64,000 nucleotides of DNA from Streptomyces platensis. Lineage in GTDB: Bacteria; Actinomycetota; Actinomycetes; Streptomycetales; Streptomycetaceae. The notes beneath the pieces are model-generated. The model searched no databases and was not told the DNA's origin. It saw nothing but the letters and a program-made list of their open reading frames with translations. Positions 50,642-59,477 of this stretch are shown piece after piece (positions within the stretch are counted from its first letter, which is position 1; the number at the start of each line of letters is the position of its first letter). A program made the position numbers and the translations under genes. The stretch covers positions 8,184,001 through 8,248,000 of the forward strand of contig NZ_CP023691.1 of assembly GCF_008704855.1 (NCBI RefSeq), written 5' to 3'.

Positions 50642-51652
50642 ATGTCCCACATCGTGCACAGGAACCTGGTCGACGCCGATATCAACGCCCTGACCGACCG
50701 AGCGGCCATGGGGCTGCCGGAAGGCTATGTGGAACCGAGGGCCGAGCGCCTGGCGGACTTCCCGCGGCTGGCCGGCCGCCCGGCCGAGCAACTCGCCGCC
50801 CTGGTCGAGGATCCGTCCCTCACCCTCGAAGCGCGCCTGGCCGCGGGCACCGCACTGGCTCTCACGGGCGACCCGCGGACCCGCTGGGACGCCCCGGACA
50901 TGCTGCCCGTCCCCGCGGGCCGGGCGCTCATCGGCACACCCGAGAGCGCGGTCGACGCCCTGCATGCCGACTCCGCCCGGTTCGGTGTGCAGCGGTCCTG
51001 GGTGGCGAAGGAATGCCCACGGCACACGGTGGAGATCGCGGCCTTCCACCTCGCCAAGTACCCCGTCACCAACGAGGAGTTCGCGGTCTTCCTCAAGGAC
51101 ACCGGCCACGCCGGGCTGCCGAGCAACTGGAACTACGGACGCTACGACCCCGCCGCCGCCAACCACCCCGTCTACACGGTCACCGCGGAGGCCGCCGACT
51201 GGTACGCGGACTGGCTGAGCCGGCGGACCGGCCGCCGCTTCCGGCTGCCCACCGAGCAGGAATGGGAGTACGCCGCGGGCGGGCCGGACGGGCTGCGGCA
51301 CCCCTGGGGGGACACCTGGGACGCCGCCGCGGCCAACACACTGGAGACGGGCCTGCTGATGAGCAGCCCGGTCGGGGCCTTCCCCGGCGGCCGGTCGTGG
51401 TGCGGTGCCCTGGACCTGGCCGGCAATGTCGAGGAGTACACCAGCAGCACCTACGAGCCCTACCCGGGAGGGGAGGTGGTGCGGGACGACCTGTATCTGC
51501 GGCTCGGTGCCTACCGCATCGCCCGGGGCGGGGCCTTCAACCGGTTCCGGGATCTTGCCCGGTGCCAGCGCCGGCACGGCCCCTACCCGCGCTCGCTGTA
51601 CGCGATGGGGTTCCGGCTGGCCGAGGACGTCCCGATGACCGAGGAGGGCTGA
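50642..51652 (+). CDS. SUMF1-fold protein, ToxD-like
   Basis: This 336-residue protein has an N-terminal helical part (1 to about 85) and a formylglycine-generating-enzyme/EgtB-type SUMF1 domain. The domain shows CPRHTVEIAAFHLAKYPVTNEEFAVFL, FRLPTEQEWEYAAGGPDG, DLAGNVEEYTSSTYEPY and RIARGGAFNRFRDLARCQRR. The paired active cysteines of formylglycine-generating enzymes are not in place (RGGAFNRF instead of RGGSWxC), so it is not an FGE. EgtB-like iron ligands were not recognised with certainty. From memory, toxoflavin's ToxD is of this kind and is required but unassigned. It may catalyse an oxidative step, possibly in N-N bond or ring formation (inference). Confidence 0.75.
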   Translation: MSHIVHRNLVDADINALTDRAAMGLPEGYVEPRAERLADFPRLAGRPAEQLAALVEDPSLTLEARLAAGTALALTGDPRTRWDAPDMLPVPAGRALIGTPESAVDALHADSARFGVQRSWVAKECPRHTVEIAAFHLAKYPVTNEEFAVFLKDTGHAGLPSNWNYGRYDPAAANHPVYTVTAEAADWYADWLSRRTGRRFRLPTEQEWEYAAGGPDGLRHPWGDTWDAAAANTLETGLLMSSPVGAFPGGRSWCGALDLAGNVEEYTSSTYEPYPGGEVVRDDLYLRLGAYRIARGGAFNRFRDLARCQRRHGPYPRSLYAMGFRLAEDVPMTEEG

Positions 51653-51658
51653 CGCGCG

Positions 51659-52747
51659 GTGCGCATCGTCCATGTCCACTGGACCGGACTACCGGTCACC
51701 GGCGGCGTAGAGACCCATCTGCGGGCGGTCGTCGGCCAGCTCGGCGCCCTGCCGTGCGACGTCCGGGCCGTCGTCGGCACCCCGCGGTCACCGGACTGCG
51801 ACTATGACCCGGCCCTCGACATCGAGGTCCCGTTCGACCCGGCCGGTATCGCCGCGCTCGCCGAGCGGTGCCTGAGCGCCGACGTCGTGCACTGGCACAA
51901 CCCGCAGTGGCACAAGCCCGACGTCGTGACCGCCCTCGTGGCGCGGCTGCGGGAATGCCGCTGGCCCGGCCGCTTCGTCTTCGATCTGCACAACATCGAC
52001 GAACAGCCGGAGCGGTGGGCGTTCCTCGCCGGGCTCCCCGGCCCGCTCGTCGTGCACTCCGCGTTCGTGGCCGGCGAGGTCCGGCGCAGACTGCCCGCGG
52101 CCGAGGTCACCACCCTGCCCCTGGCGCTGTCGCTGATCGAAGCCCCCTTCCGGCTCCCCGGCGGAGCGGGCGGCACCACCGTGCTGCAACCCAGCCGGAT
52201 GACCCGGTGGAAGGGCTCCCACCTGAGCCTGGAGGCGTCCCTGACGCTGCTGGACGAAGGCGCCGATCTGCACTTCGTGCACGCGGGAACCCAGCACCTC
52301 ATCTGGCCGCCCGGCATCCCCGACGCCCTCCTGGAACGGGCCGCGGTCTGGCAGGAGAAGGGGCGGGTGCACTTCACCCACTACCGGCCCGAGCAGAGCT
52401 GGGCCGCGATCCGCGCCAGCGACCTCGTCATCCACCCGACCATCGACCGCGGCGCCCACGGCGAGCCGTTCTCGCTGTCCGTCGCCCAGGCCGTCATCTG
52501 CGGCCGCCGCATCATCGCCAGTGACTCGGGCAACCTGCCGCTGCTGCTGGGCGATTACTCGGCCGCCACCCTCGTCCCGGCGGGCGATGTCCGGGCGCTG
52601 ACCGAGGCGCTCCGGGAAGCGGTGGACCGGCCGGCCGTCGCACCGACCACCGCGGACCGCGCCCTGGCCCAGCACCTCCGGGACGGCTTCGCCACCGCCG
52701 GCCGGCACCACCTGGCCTACTACCGGGCCCTCGCCGGTCCCGCGTGA
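51659..52747 (+). CDS. GT4-family glycosyltransferase
   Basis: The 362-residue enzyme has the two Rossmann-like domains of GT-B glycosyltransferases. Visible parts are the start MRIVHVHWTGLPVTGGVETHL, a VVHWHNPQWHKPDVV acceptor loop, VLQPSRMTRWKGSHLSLEA as donor region, and GEPFSLSVAQAVICGRRIIASDSGNLP near the C-terminus. The last normally carries an E-x7-E pair; here the second Glu is replaced by Gln (EPFSLSVAQ). It has no membrane segment. The GTG start lies 6 bp after the ToxD-like gene. No known toxoflavin locus carries such a gene as far as I recall, so a glycosylated product is suggested. Confidence 0.8.
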   Translation: MRIVHVHWTGLPVTGGVETHLRAVVGQLGALPCDVRAVVGTPRSPDCDYDPALDIEVPFDPAGIAALAERCLSADVVHWHNPQWHKPDVVTALVARLRECRWPGRFVFDLHNIDEQPERWAFLAGLPGPLVVHSAFVAGEVRRRLPAAEVTTLPLALSLIEAPFRLPGGAGGTTVLQPSRMTRWKGSHLSLEASLTLLDEGADLHFVHAGTQHLIWPPGIPDALLERAAVWQEKGRVHFTHYRPEQSWAAIRASDLVIHPTIDRGAHGEPFSLSVAQAVICGRRIIASDSGNLPLLLGDYSAATLVPAGDVRALTEALREAVDRPAVAPTTADRALAQHLRDGFATAGRHHLAYYRALAGPA

Positions 52748-52839
52748 CGGACCGGGCGCCCGCACCCCGCCCGGCACCATGCCCCGTCGACCCGTCGACC
52801 CGCCGCACGTTTCCCGACCCACCCACCAGGGAGCCCCGC

Positions 52840-53772
52840 ATGCCCACCCCCATCATCCTGGACTGCGACCCCGGCCACGACGACGCGATGGCCATCCTGC
52901 TCGCCGTCGGCGACCCCCGCGTGGAGCTGAAGGCCGTCACCACCAGCGCGGGCAACCAGACCGTGGCGAAGACCGCGCTCAACGCGCGGCGGATGTGCGC
53001 CCTCGCCAAGGCATTCGACGTCCCCGTCGCCGCCGGATATCCCAAGCCGCTCACCGGCATGCTGCTGATCGGCGACGATGTGCACGGCGAAACCGGCCTG
53101 GACGGCTGGGACTTCCCCGAACCGGAGGTGCCGCTGCACTCCGCGCACGCCGTGGACCTGATCCACGGCATCCTGGCCGACAGTCCCGAACCCGTCACCC
53201 TGGTGGTCACCGGACCGCAGACGAATATCGCCGGACTCCTCGCCCTGCACCCGGAGGACAAGGCGAAGATCAAGGAGATCGTCTGCATGGGAGGGGCCAC
53301 CCACCGCGGCAACACCCTGCCCTACTCCGAGTACAACATCCTGGTCGACCCCGAGGCCGCCCACGAAGTACTCGCCACCGGAGTCCCCCTCACCTACTGC
53401 GGCCTCAACGTCACCCACCAGGCCCCGGTCACCCGCGAGGTGCTGGACCGCATCCTCGATGTCGGCACCCACATCAGCGAGGTGTCCGCGGCCCTCCTCG
53501 CCTTCCGTTCCCGTACCTACGACCAGATCTGGGATCTGCCCGACGCGCCCCTGCACGACCCCGTGGCCATCGCCCGGGTGCTCGACCCGAGCCTGGTGGA
53601 CTGCGTCGAGGCCCCCGTCTCGATCGAATTGCGTGGCGAGTTCACCCGTGGCGCGACCGTCATCGACCTCTACGGTGTGACGGGGAGAGCCCCCAATGCC
53701 CTGGTGGCGACGCATCTGGACACCGAACGGTTCTGGGATGTGTTCCTGAAGGCGCTCGCCGCGCTGGGCTGA
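52840..53772 (+). CDS. Inosine-uridine-type nucleoside hydrolase
   Basis: The 310-residue enzyme has the calcium-binding DCDPGHDDAMA motif at the N-terminus, a LVVTGPQTNIAGLL strand, MGGATHRGNTLPYSEYNILVDPEAA, and PLHDPVAIARVLDP with the catalytic His region. It splits a nucleoside to a free base and ribose. In this cluster it may remove the ribosyl group left by GTP-derived intermediates. The ATG at 52840 with AGGGAG upstream is preferred over 52744, which would add 32 Pro/Thr-rich residues. Confidence 0.85.
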   Translation: MPTPIILDCDPGHDDAMAILLAVGDPRVELKAVTTSAGNQTVAKTALNARRMCALAKAFDVPVAAGYPKPLTGMLLIGDDVHGETGLDGWDFPEPEVPLHSAHAVDLIHGILADSPEPVTLVVTGPQTNIAGLLALHPEDKAKIKEIVCMGGATHRGNTLPYSEYNILVDPEAAHEVLATGVPLTYCGLNVTHQAPVTREVLDRILDVGTHISEVSAALLAFRSRTYDQIWDLPDAPLHDPVAIARVLDPSLVDCVEAPVSIELRGEFTRGATVIDLYGVTGRAPNALVATHLDTERFWDVFLKALAALG

Positions 53773-53800
53773 CCTGTTGACCTACGGAGGCTGACCGACC

Positions 53801-55219
53801 GTGCCCGCTTCTCCCGTACCGACTCCGGGTGCCCGCTTACTCACGGCACTGGCCGGGGCACAGCTGCTGGTGGCGCTCGACTTCTCCATCATCTACGTCG
53901 CGCTCCCCGACATCGGCGGAAGCCTGCACTTCTCCGCGGTCGCGCTTCAGTGGATCGTCAGCGCCTACGCCATCTTCTTCGCCGGATTCCTGCTGCTGGG
54001 CGGACAGTTGGCCGATGTCTTCGGGCCCGGCCGGGTCTTCCTCACCGCCCAGCTGCTGTTCGCCGCGTCCTCGGTCGGCGCCGCGCTCTCGTCGTCCGCC
54101 GCCCCCCTCATCGCGGCGCGCGTCGGGCAGGGGGTGGCGGCCGCCCTGCTGGTGCCGGCGACGCTGGGGCTGCTCAGTTCCGCCTACCCGTCGGGGCCGG
54201 AACGGGACCGGGCGGTGAGCGTGTGGGGGACCACGGGCGCGGTCGGACTCGCCCTCGGTGTCACGGCCGGGGGCGGCATCCTCGAAGTGGCCTCCTGGCA
54301 GTGGATCTTCTGGATCAACCTCCCCATCGTGACGGTCTGTCTGCTCGCCGCCGGACGAGCGGTCCGCTCCACCACACATACGGAACGGGCCCCGCTCGCC
54401 ACCGCGGCCACCCTCTCCGCCTGCGCCGCGGTCGTCGCCGTCGTCCTGGCCTGCACCGAACTCTCCCGCGCCCACCCCTCCCTGCCCGTCGTCGCCACCG
54501 CGCTGGTGGTGGCATCGCTCGCCGGCGGCGTCCTCATCCGCAGCCGGCGCCGGCCGCTGGTGCCCCGCGCCCTGCTCGGCGTACGGGCCCTCCAAGTGGC
54601 CTGCCTGGTCGCGGCGTTGTACATGGCGAGCTTCGGCGCCGAGTTCTACCTCGTCACCCTCTACCTCCAGGACGTCCGGGACTACAGCGCGCTCGCCGCG
54701 GGCATGGCCTTCCTGCCGCTGGCCGGGACCATCGTGGTGGGCAACACGGTCGCCGGCCGGCTGGCGGGCCGACTGCCGCTGGGGCGGCTGCTGTCCCTCG
54801 CCTACCTCACCGGAGCGGCCGGACTGGTGGTGCTCGCGCTGGCCGTCGGCACCCGGGGCGGCTACCCGGCGGGCATCCTGCCGGGGCTGCTGCTCAGCGG
54901 CTTCGGCCAGGGCATGGCGTTCACCGGCATGTTCATCACGGGCACCCGCGACCTCCCGCCGGAGAGCAACGGCACCGGGAGCGCCCTGGTCACCACGGCG
55001 CAGTACCTCGGCGGCTCCCTCGGCCTGGCACTGCTGGTCCTCCTCCACGGGGAGCATCCGATGGCCGGGGACTTCGTGTGGACCTTCTGCGCCACCGCGG
55101 TCATCGCCGCGGCCGCCGCGCCCGTGGCGCTCCTCCGCCTGCCGCGTACCGGGCCCACGCCCGCCCCCGTCTCCCCGCACGACCCCTCTTTCGAGCCACG
55201 GACCGGAGGTCATCGATGA
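53801..55219 (+). CDS. DHA2-type MFS transporter
   Basis: The 472-residue transporter has the DHA2 first-helix motif LDFSIIYVALPDIG, Motif A GGQLADVFGPGRVF and WQWIFWINLPIV, with 14 likely helices. It is the probable exporter of the cluster's product and a resistance determinant. The GTG at 53801 has an ACGGAGG box; its stop overlaps the next gene (ATGA). Confidence 0.85.
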   Translation: MPASPVPTPGARLLTALAGAQLLVALDFSIIYVALPDIGGSLHFSAVALQWIVSAYAIFFAGFLLLGGQLADVFGPGRVFLTAQLLFAASSVGAALSSSAAPLIAARVGQGVAAALLVPATLGLLSSAYPSGPERDRAVSVWGTTGAVGLALGVTAGGGILEVASWQWIFWINLPIVTVCLLAAGRAVRSTTHTERAPLATAATLSACAAVVAVVLACTELSRAHPSLPVVATALVVASLAGGVLIRSRRRPLVPRALLGVRALQVACLVAALYMASFGAEFYLVTLYLQDVRDYSALAAGMAFLPLAGTIVVGNTVAGRLAGRLPLGRLLSLAYLTGAAGLVVLALAVGTRGGYPAGILPGLLLSGFGQGMAFTGMFITGTRDLPPESNGTGSALVTTAQYLGGSLGLALLVLLHGEHPMAGDFVWTFCATAVIAAAAAPVALLRLPRTGPTPAPVSPHDPSFEPRTGGHR

Positions 55220-56022
55220 ACACCGCTCGCTTGCTCGACAGGCCCGGACTCCCGCCGGACGCCCGGCGCACGGTGGACGACTTCGAGAAGGAACACGACA
55301 CCTACTTCAGCCACTTGGTCCACTTCGGTCCGGAGCTGCTGGACGCGCTGCACACCCCGGGGCCGCTGCCGGAGAACGTCAAAGTCGCCTCCGCTGCCCG
55401 CCCCGACGTGACCGAGCGGATGGCCACCGTCACGACCGTCGCCAACCTCCCCCGCCAGCAGGACGCCGACCGCACCCGCTACCTCCAGGCGCTGCTCGAC
55501 ATCTACGGCATGCTGCCCGTCCCGCCCGCCCACCGCGCCTCCGCATGGGGAACGACCGTCATAGCGCCGGAACGCGAAGGCCGCATACTCGCCGAACGAC
55601 TCGGTGTCATGCCCCAGCGCCAGGGCTGGACGCCCCAGGCCAAGCGGATGCCGGTGGGCGGCGGACTGCTCGTCGGGGTGGACGAATGGCTGCCCTCGCA
55701 GGCCGACCGGCTGGTGATCATCGACGGTGTGGTGGCCAGCGGGGTGACCCTCATGGCCCTCATGCAGCTGACCGTCCGGCCCGGTGCCGACGTCGAGATC
55801 TTCACCTGCCACTCCACCCAGCAGGGCGCACTCGCCCTGGCGCGCTACGCCGAGCTGCTCCAGGTGTCGCTGACCCTTCACGTCGGCCATGTGTCGGGCG
55901 CGCTGAACGGAAAGTTCTACGCCGTGCGGCCGGACGCCCCCGAAGAGCTCGTGCTGGGCGATGTCGGCGACACCATCAGCCCGGTGGCGCCCGCCTCACC
56001 GCCCCGGGGGACCCCGGCGTGA
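55216..56022 (+). CDS. Phosphoribosyltransferase-like protein
   Basis: This 268-residue protein has a type I phosphoribosyltransferase core in its second half: TVIAPEREGRILAERLG, then LVIIDGVVASGVTLMALM as the PRPP-binding loop and IFTCHSTQQGALALARYAELL. The closest kinds are uracil-type transferases, but the D-D/D-E-A-T-G-x-T loop is altered (I-D-G-V-V-A-S-G-V-T). The first about 110 residues (FEKEHDTYFSHLVHFGPELL) are not part of the common fold. It might attach a ribosyl phosphate to the pathway's base or reverse the hydrolase reaction; the base is unknown. Confidence 0.68.
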   Translation: MNTARLLDRPGLPPDARRTVDDFEKEHDTYFSHLVHFGPELLDALHTPGPLPENVKVASAARPDVTERMATVTTVANLPRQQDADRTRYLQALLDIYGMLPVPPAHRASAWGTTVIAPEREGRILAERLGVMPQRQGWTPQAKRMPVGGGLLVGVDEWLPSQADRLVIIDGVVASGVTLMALMQLTVRPGADVEIFTCHSTQQGALALARYAELLQVSLTLHVGHVSGALNGKFYAVRPDAPEELVLGDVGDTISPVAPASPPRGTPA

Positions 56023-57380
56023 CCACGCCGGAAAGCCCGGGGCGCGACCCGGAACTGCTCCGGCGCCACGCCACGGCCGGGCCCGGAGCCGTCGACCGCT
56101 ACTTCTCCCTGAGCGCGCGCGGCTCGACCTGGCGCCGTGAGATCGTCGCCGGGATATCGACGTTCCTGGCGCTCTCCTACATCGTGGTCGTCAACCCCGC
56201 CGTCCTCGCCCAGGGAGGCATCCCGCACTCCGCCGCCTTCGTCGCGACGGCGGCGGTCGGCGGCCTCGCCACCCTGGCCATGGGGCTGTGGGCCCGGCTC
56301 CCGTTCGCGGTGGCACCGGGCATGGAGATGAACGCGATGGTCGCCTTCTCCGTGGTCGGCACCCTCGCCTACACCTGGCCCCAGGCGCTGGGCATGGTGT
56401 TCTGGTCCGGAGTGGCGATGCTGGCGGTGTCGCTGCTGCGGCTGCGCGCGGCGGTGATCAACGCCATCCCGCCGGAGCTGCGGTCGGCCCTCGCCGCCGC
56501 GGTCGGCGCGTTCATCGGCCTGGTGGGGCTACAGATCGCGCACCTCGTCCGCACCTCCGACGGGCGGCTGTCCGGCCTGGGCGACTGGACGGGACCACCC
56601 GCCGTGGCGCTGTACCTCGGCCTCGCGGTCGCCCTGGTCCTGGACCGGCTCGGCGCGCGGGCCGCGGCCGTCCTGGGCGGTATCGCGGCCGCCGCGCTGT
56701 ACTGCGCCGTCGCGGGCGTCCGCGCCGACGCGGTTCATGACGGCATCCACGGAAGCGGCGCGGCGCTCTTCCGCTTCGACCTCACCGTCCTCGCCGATCC
56801 CCGGGCATGGAGCGTCATCCTCGTCCTGTTCGCCCTCGACTTCTTCGGCAGCATCGCGAAAGTGGTGGGCCTCTCGGCGCATACCCCGTTGCAGGATGAC
56901 CAGGGCCGGGTTCCCGGGATGCGCGAGGCGCTGCTGGTCGACGCCGGGGCCACCGTTGCCGGGTCCGCCGTGGGATCGTCCAGCTTCGTGGCGTTCGTGG
57001 AGAGCGCGGTCGGAATCCGCGCCGGTGCCCGGACCGGGATCGCGGCGGTGGTCACCGGACTGCTTCTGTTCTCCTGCCTGTTCCTCGGCCCGGTCCTGGT
57101 CCATGTCCCGGTGGAGGCCACCACGGGCGCCTTGGTCTTCGTGGCGGTCAAGATGCTGACCACCCGCCCGCCGGGGGGCACCGACCGCCTGGGCGTGACC
57201 GTCACGGTGACCGCCGTGGCCGTCACCGTCGCCACCCTCGCGATCGACCAGGCGATGGCCGCGGCCTTCGTGGTGAGCGTGGCCGCGAGCATCATCGGCC
57301 GCCGGCGGCCGCATCCCGCGCTCTGGGTGACGACGTTCTTGCTGATGGCCGGCGTCGTACTGCAATACCTCCACCGCTGA
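56019..57380 (+). CDS. NCS2/AzgA-type purine permease
   Basis: The 453-residue membrane protein has the AzgA signatures: FFSLSARGSTWRREIVAGISTFLALSYIVVVNP-like start (positions 25-60), VAPGMEMNAMVAFSVVG, DFFGSIAKVVGLSA and VGSSSFVAFVESAVGIRAGARTG. About twelve to thirteen helices are expected. AzgA proteins take up adenine, guanine or hypoxanthine with protons. The G-M-G-x-N motif is G-M-E-M-N here, a difference worth noting. It is coupled to the preceding gene by GTGA. It may supply purine or recapture a released base of the pathway. Confidence 0.83.
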   Translation: MTTPESPGRDPELLRRHATAGPGAVDRYFSLSARGSTWRREIVAGISTFLALSYIVVVNPAVLAQGGIPHSAAFVATAAVGGLATLAMGLWARLPFAVAPGMEMNAMVAFSVVGTLAYTWPQALGMVFWSGVAMLAVSLLRLRAAVINAIPPELRSALAAAVGAFIGLVGLQIAHLVRTSDGRLSGLGDWTGPPAVALYLGLAVALVLDRLGARAAAVLGGIAAAALYCAVAGVRADAVHDGIHGSGAALFRFDLTVLADPRAWSVILVLFALDFFGSIAKVVGLSAHTPLQDDQGRVPGMREALLVDAGATVAGSAVGSSSFVAFVESAVGIRAGARTGIAAVVTGLLLFSCLFLGPVLVHVPVEATTGALVFVAVKMLTTRPPGGTDRLGVTVTVTAVAVTVATLAIDQAMAAAFVVSVAASIIGRRRPHPALWVTTFLLMAGVVLQYLHR

Positions 57381-57414
57381 CCGCCGCGTCCCGCACGCCT
57401 CCAAGGAGCCCGCC

Positions 57415-58080
57415 ATGCCGCACGACGATGACCAGGACATCCCCCTGCTCGCCCAGTCCGTCCGGCAGCCCGACGGCACCCCCGAACGGCTGCGCCGCCA
57501 GATCGAGTTCATCATCGAGGCCGACCGGCTCAAGAACGTCTTCCGGCGCAGTCCGCTGCTGAGCGCGGACCGCAGGGAGAACGACGCCGAGCACTCGTGG
57601 CACCTCGCGCTGATGACCCTGGTGCTCACGGAGTACGCGGACGAACCCGTCGACACCAGCAAGGTGCTCGCCCTGGTCGTCGGGCACGACCTGGTGGAGA
57701 TCTACGCCGGAGACACCTTCCTGTACGACACCGCGGCCGCCGCTGACCAGGAGGAACGGGAACAGCAGGCGGCGGACCAGCTCTTCGCGCTGCTGCCCGA
57801 CGACCAGCGGGAGCATTTCCGGGCCCTGTGGGACGAGTTCGAGGCCCGGGTCACCCCCGAGGCACGTTTCGCCAAGGCCATGGACCGGCTCCAGCCGCTG
57901 CTGCTCAACTACGGCAACCGCGGCGGGACCTGGCGCACCCCCGGCGTCACGGAGGACGACGTACTCGCCCGCAAGTCCGTGATCAAAGACGCCTCCGCGG
58001 ACCTCTGGCGCTACGCCCAGGACCTGATCCACACCGGCGCCGACAACGGCTGGGTACCCCGCGCCGACTCCCGCTCCTGA
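57415..58080 (+). CDS. HD-domain phosphohydrolase (YfbR-like)
   Basis: This 221-residue protein has an HD domain with the expected metal ligands: ENDAEHSWHLALMTL (His), VVGHDLVEIYAGDTF (His-Asp) and a later FAKAMDRLQPLLLN (Asp). YfbR-type members dephosphorylate deoxynucleotides. In this operon it could dephosphorylate the cyclohydrolase-derived nucleotide before the nucleoside hydrolase acts. ATG at 57415 with AAGGAG upstream. It is the last same-strand gene of the block. Confidence 0.8.
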   Translation: MPHDDDQDIPLLAQSVRQPDGTPERLRRQIEFIIEADRLKNVFRRSPLLSADRRENDAEHSWHLALMTLVLTEYADEPVDTSKVLALVVGHDLVEIYAGDTFLYDTAAAADQEEREQQAADQLFALLPDDQREHFRALWDEFEARVTPEARFAKAMDRLQPLLLNYGNRGGTWRTPGVTEDDVLARKSVIKDASADLWRYAQDLIHTGADNGWVPRADSRS

Positions 58081-58179
58081 CGCTCACCGGCCGGCACGGC
58101 GGGACCGATCCGGCGGCCGCACCGCCTCCTCGGTGTCCGTACCGACCCGGCGTCCGTACCGCTCAGCGTCCCTGCCGCC

Positions 58180-58701
58180 TCAGCGTCCGTACGTCCGATG
58201 ACACAGCCGCAGCAGATCCCCCCGGACCCGGCCGGCCGCCATCCGGCACACCACACCGGGATCGATGGTCGAGCGGGGCCGCGGCGGCCGCCGGTGCGCA
58301 CGCGGCGGCGTCGCCACATGATGCCGCTGCCCCGGCGCCGTGCGCGCCGGCACCGGACGCGGCCTCGACGCCACCGAATGCGTCGGCTGCGGCACCGGCC
58401 GTCCCACGGGCCGCCGTTCCGCCCGCTGCCCCGGCGCGGCGTGTCGCCGGGCGGCGTGCCCCTTCCGTGACGCCGCGGGCCGCTTCGCCTTCCGCCGTGC
58501 GGACGCCACATCCACCAGCCGCTCCCGCGCCGACCCCTGGCTGGGCAGCACCAGCGGCGAGGGCCGGGCCGGGGCGACCGTGCGTCCGCCCGACGCGGGG
58601 CCGGGGTCGGGCGGGGAGCCGTCGGCGGGAAGGGACACACAGCCGCCGACCGCGAGGAGAACGGCCGTCGCTGTGACGAGGCGAAGGAGGAGAGGGCGCA
58701 C
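58180..58701 (-). CDS. Putative lipoprotein with basic, disordered middle
   Basis: The predicted product of 173 residues starts at a GTG with a lipoprotein signal (LLLRLVTATAVLLAVGGC: lipobox L-A-V-G-G-C). A long Arg/Pro/Ala/His-rich low-complexity segment follows, and the end CRMAAGRVRGDLLRLCHRTYGR pairs two cysteines in a form seen at the C-terminus of small Streptomyces lipoproteins. It is convergent with the HD gene. Function unknown. The start lacks an ideal ribosome-binding site. Confidence 0.55.
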   Translation of the reverse strand: MRPLLLRLVTATAVLLAVGGCVSLPADGSPPDPGPASGGRTVAPARPSPLVLPSQGSARERLVDVASARRKAKRPAASRKGHAARRHAAPGQRAERRPVGRPVPQPTHSVASRPRPVPARTAPGQRHHVATPPRAHRRPPRPRSTIDPGVVCRMAAGRVRGDLLRLCHRTYGR

Positions 58702-58838
58702 GCCTTCACGGTGTCGGAGGCCCGTGAGCTGTCCAAACGACGCGCCGGGCGGCCACGCGGACGAAGGACACATACGAACTCCCGTGGCACTCCCGAGCCG
58801 ACGACGCCGTCGGCCGCACGGGGGCCGGCCCCCGTCGC

Positions 58839-59375
58839 TCACATGGGCAGTGACCGCAGCCGCACCGGTCCCACCGGCCACTGCGCCCCCTCGCGGAGCG
58901 GGATCCACATGGTCCGCAGCGGCATGATCGCGGTGGTTTCCTCGGGCTGCTCGACCTCCACGTCCTCATGGAGCTGCTGCCAGCCGAACCGCTCGTACAG
59001 GGGGAGGAGATGCGGCATACAGAAGAGGAGGCCGTATTCGTGTCCCATCGTGCGGGCGTGCTCCAGGGCGGCGGTCATGACGATCCGCGAGAGTCCTTCT
59101 CCTCGCAGGCCGGGCGCGACGATCACCCCGCCGACGCCGACCGCCCGGGTCTCCACGGAGCCGATCGACAGCGGAACCGTCACCAGGCCCGTGTGTGCCA
59201 CGAGACGGCCGTCCCGTTTGATGCCGAAGTGCTCTTCCTTGGCCCGCCAGGTCAGCCCGGTCCAGGCGACCCCGAAGGCGTCCTCGCCGTCCCCGACGAT
59301 GTCGCTCAGTTCCGTCCGTGTGAACCGCGTCAGCCGGACCACGGCCGGCGACGCGGAAGGCAGGTTCGCTGTCAT
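58839..59375 (-). CDS. GNAT N-acetyltransferase
   Basis: The 178-residue protein has the GNAT fold with VGVGGVIVAPGLRGEGLSRIVMTAALEHA as the core strand and acetyl-CoA loop (R-G-E-G-L), and LLFCMPHLLPLYERFGWQQL as motif B. It belongs to the Eis/Gcn5-like 'AAC(6')-type or sterol-carrier-like' cluster by appearance, but the substrate is unknown. The start at 59375 is chosen because upstream residues are not conserved; GAGGA abuts it closely. It lies 102 bp downstream of hmp on the same strand. Confidence 0.75.
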   Translation of the reverse strand: MTANLPSASPAVVRLTRFTRTELSDIVGDGEDAFGVAWTGLTWRAKEEHFGIKRDGRLVAHTGLVTVPLSIGSVETRAVGVGGVIVAPGLRGEGLSRIVMTAALEHARTMGHEYGLLFCMPHLLPLYERFGWQQLHEDVEVEQPEETTAIMPLRTMWIPLREGAQWPVGPVRLRSLPM

Positions 59376-59477
59376 TCCTCGATCTTGCTGCCCGCACCGA
59401 CCGTTGGCAATGCTGCTCCGTACGTATGGCCGTGAGCGACCCCATGAGCACCGACCCCATGCCCTGGGGTGTGGCAC

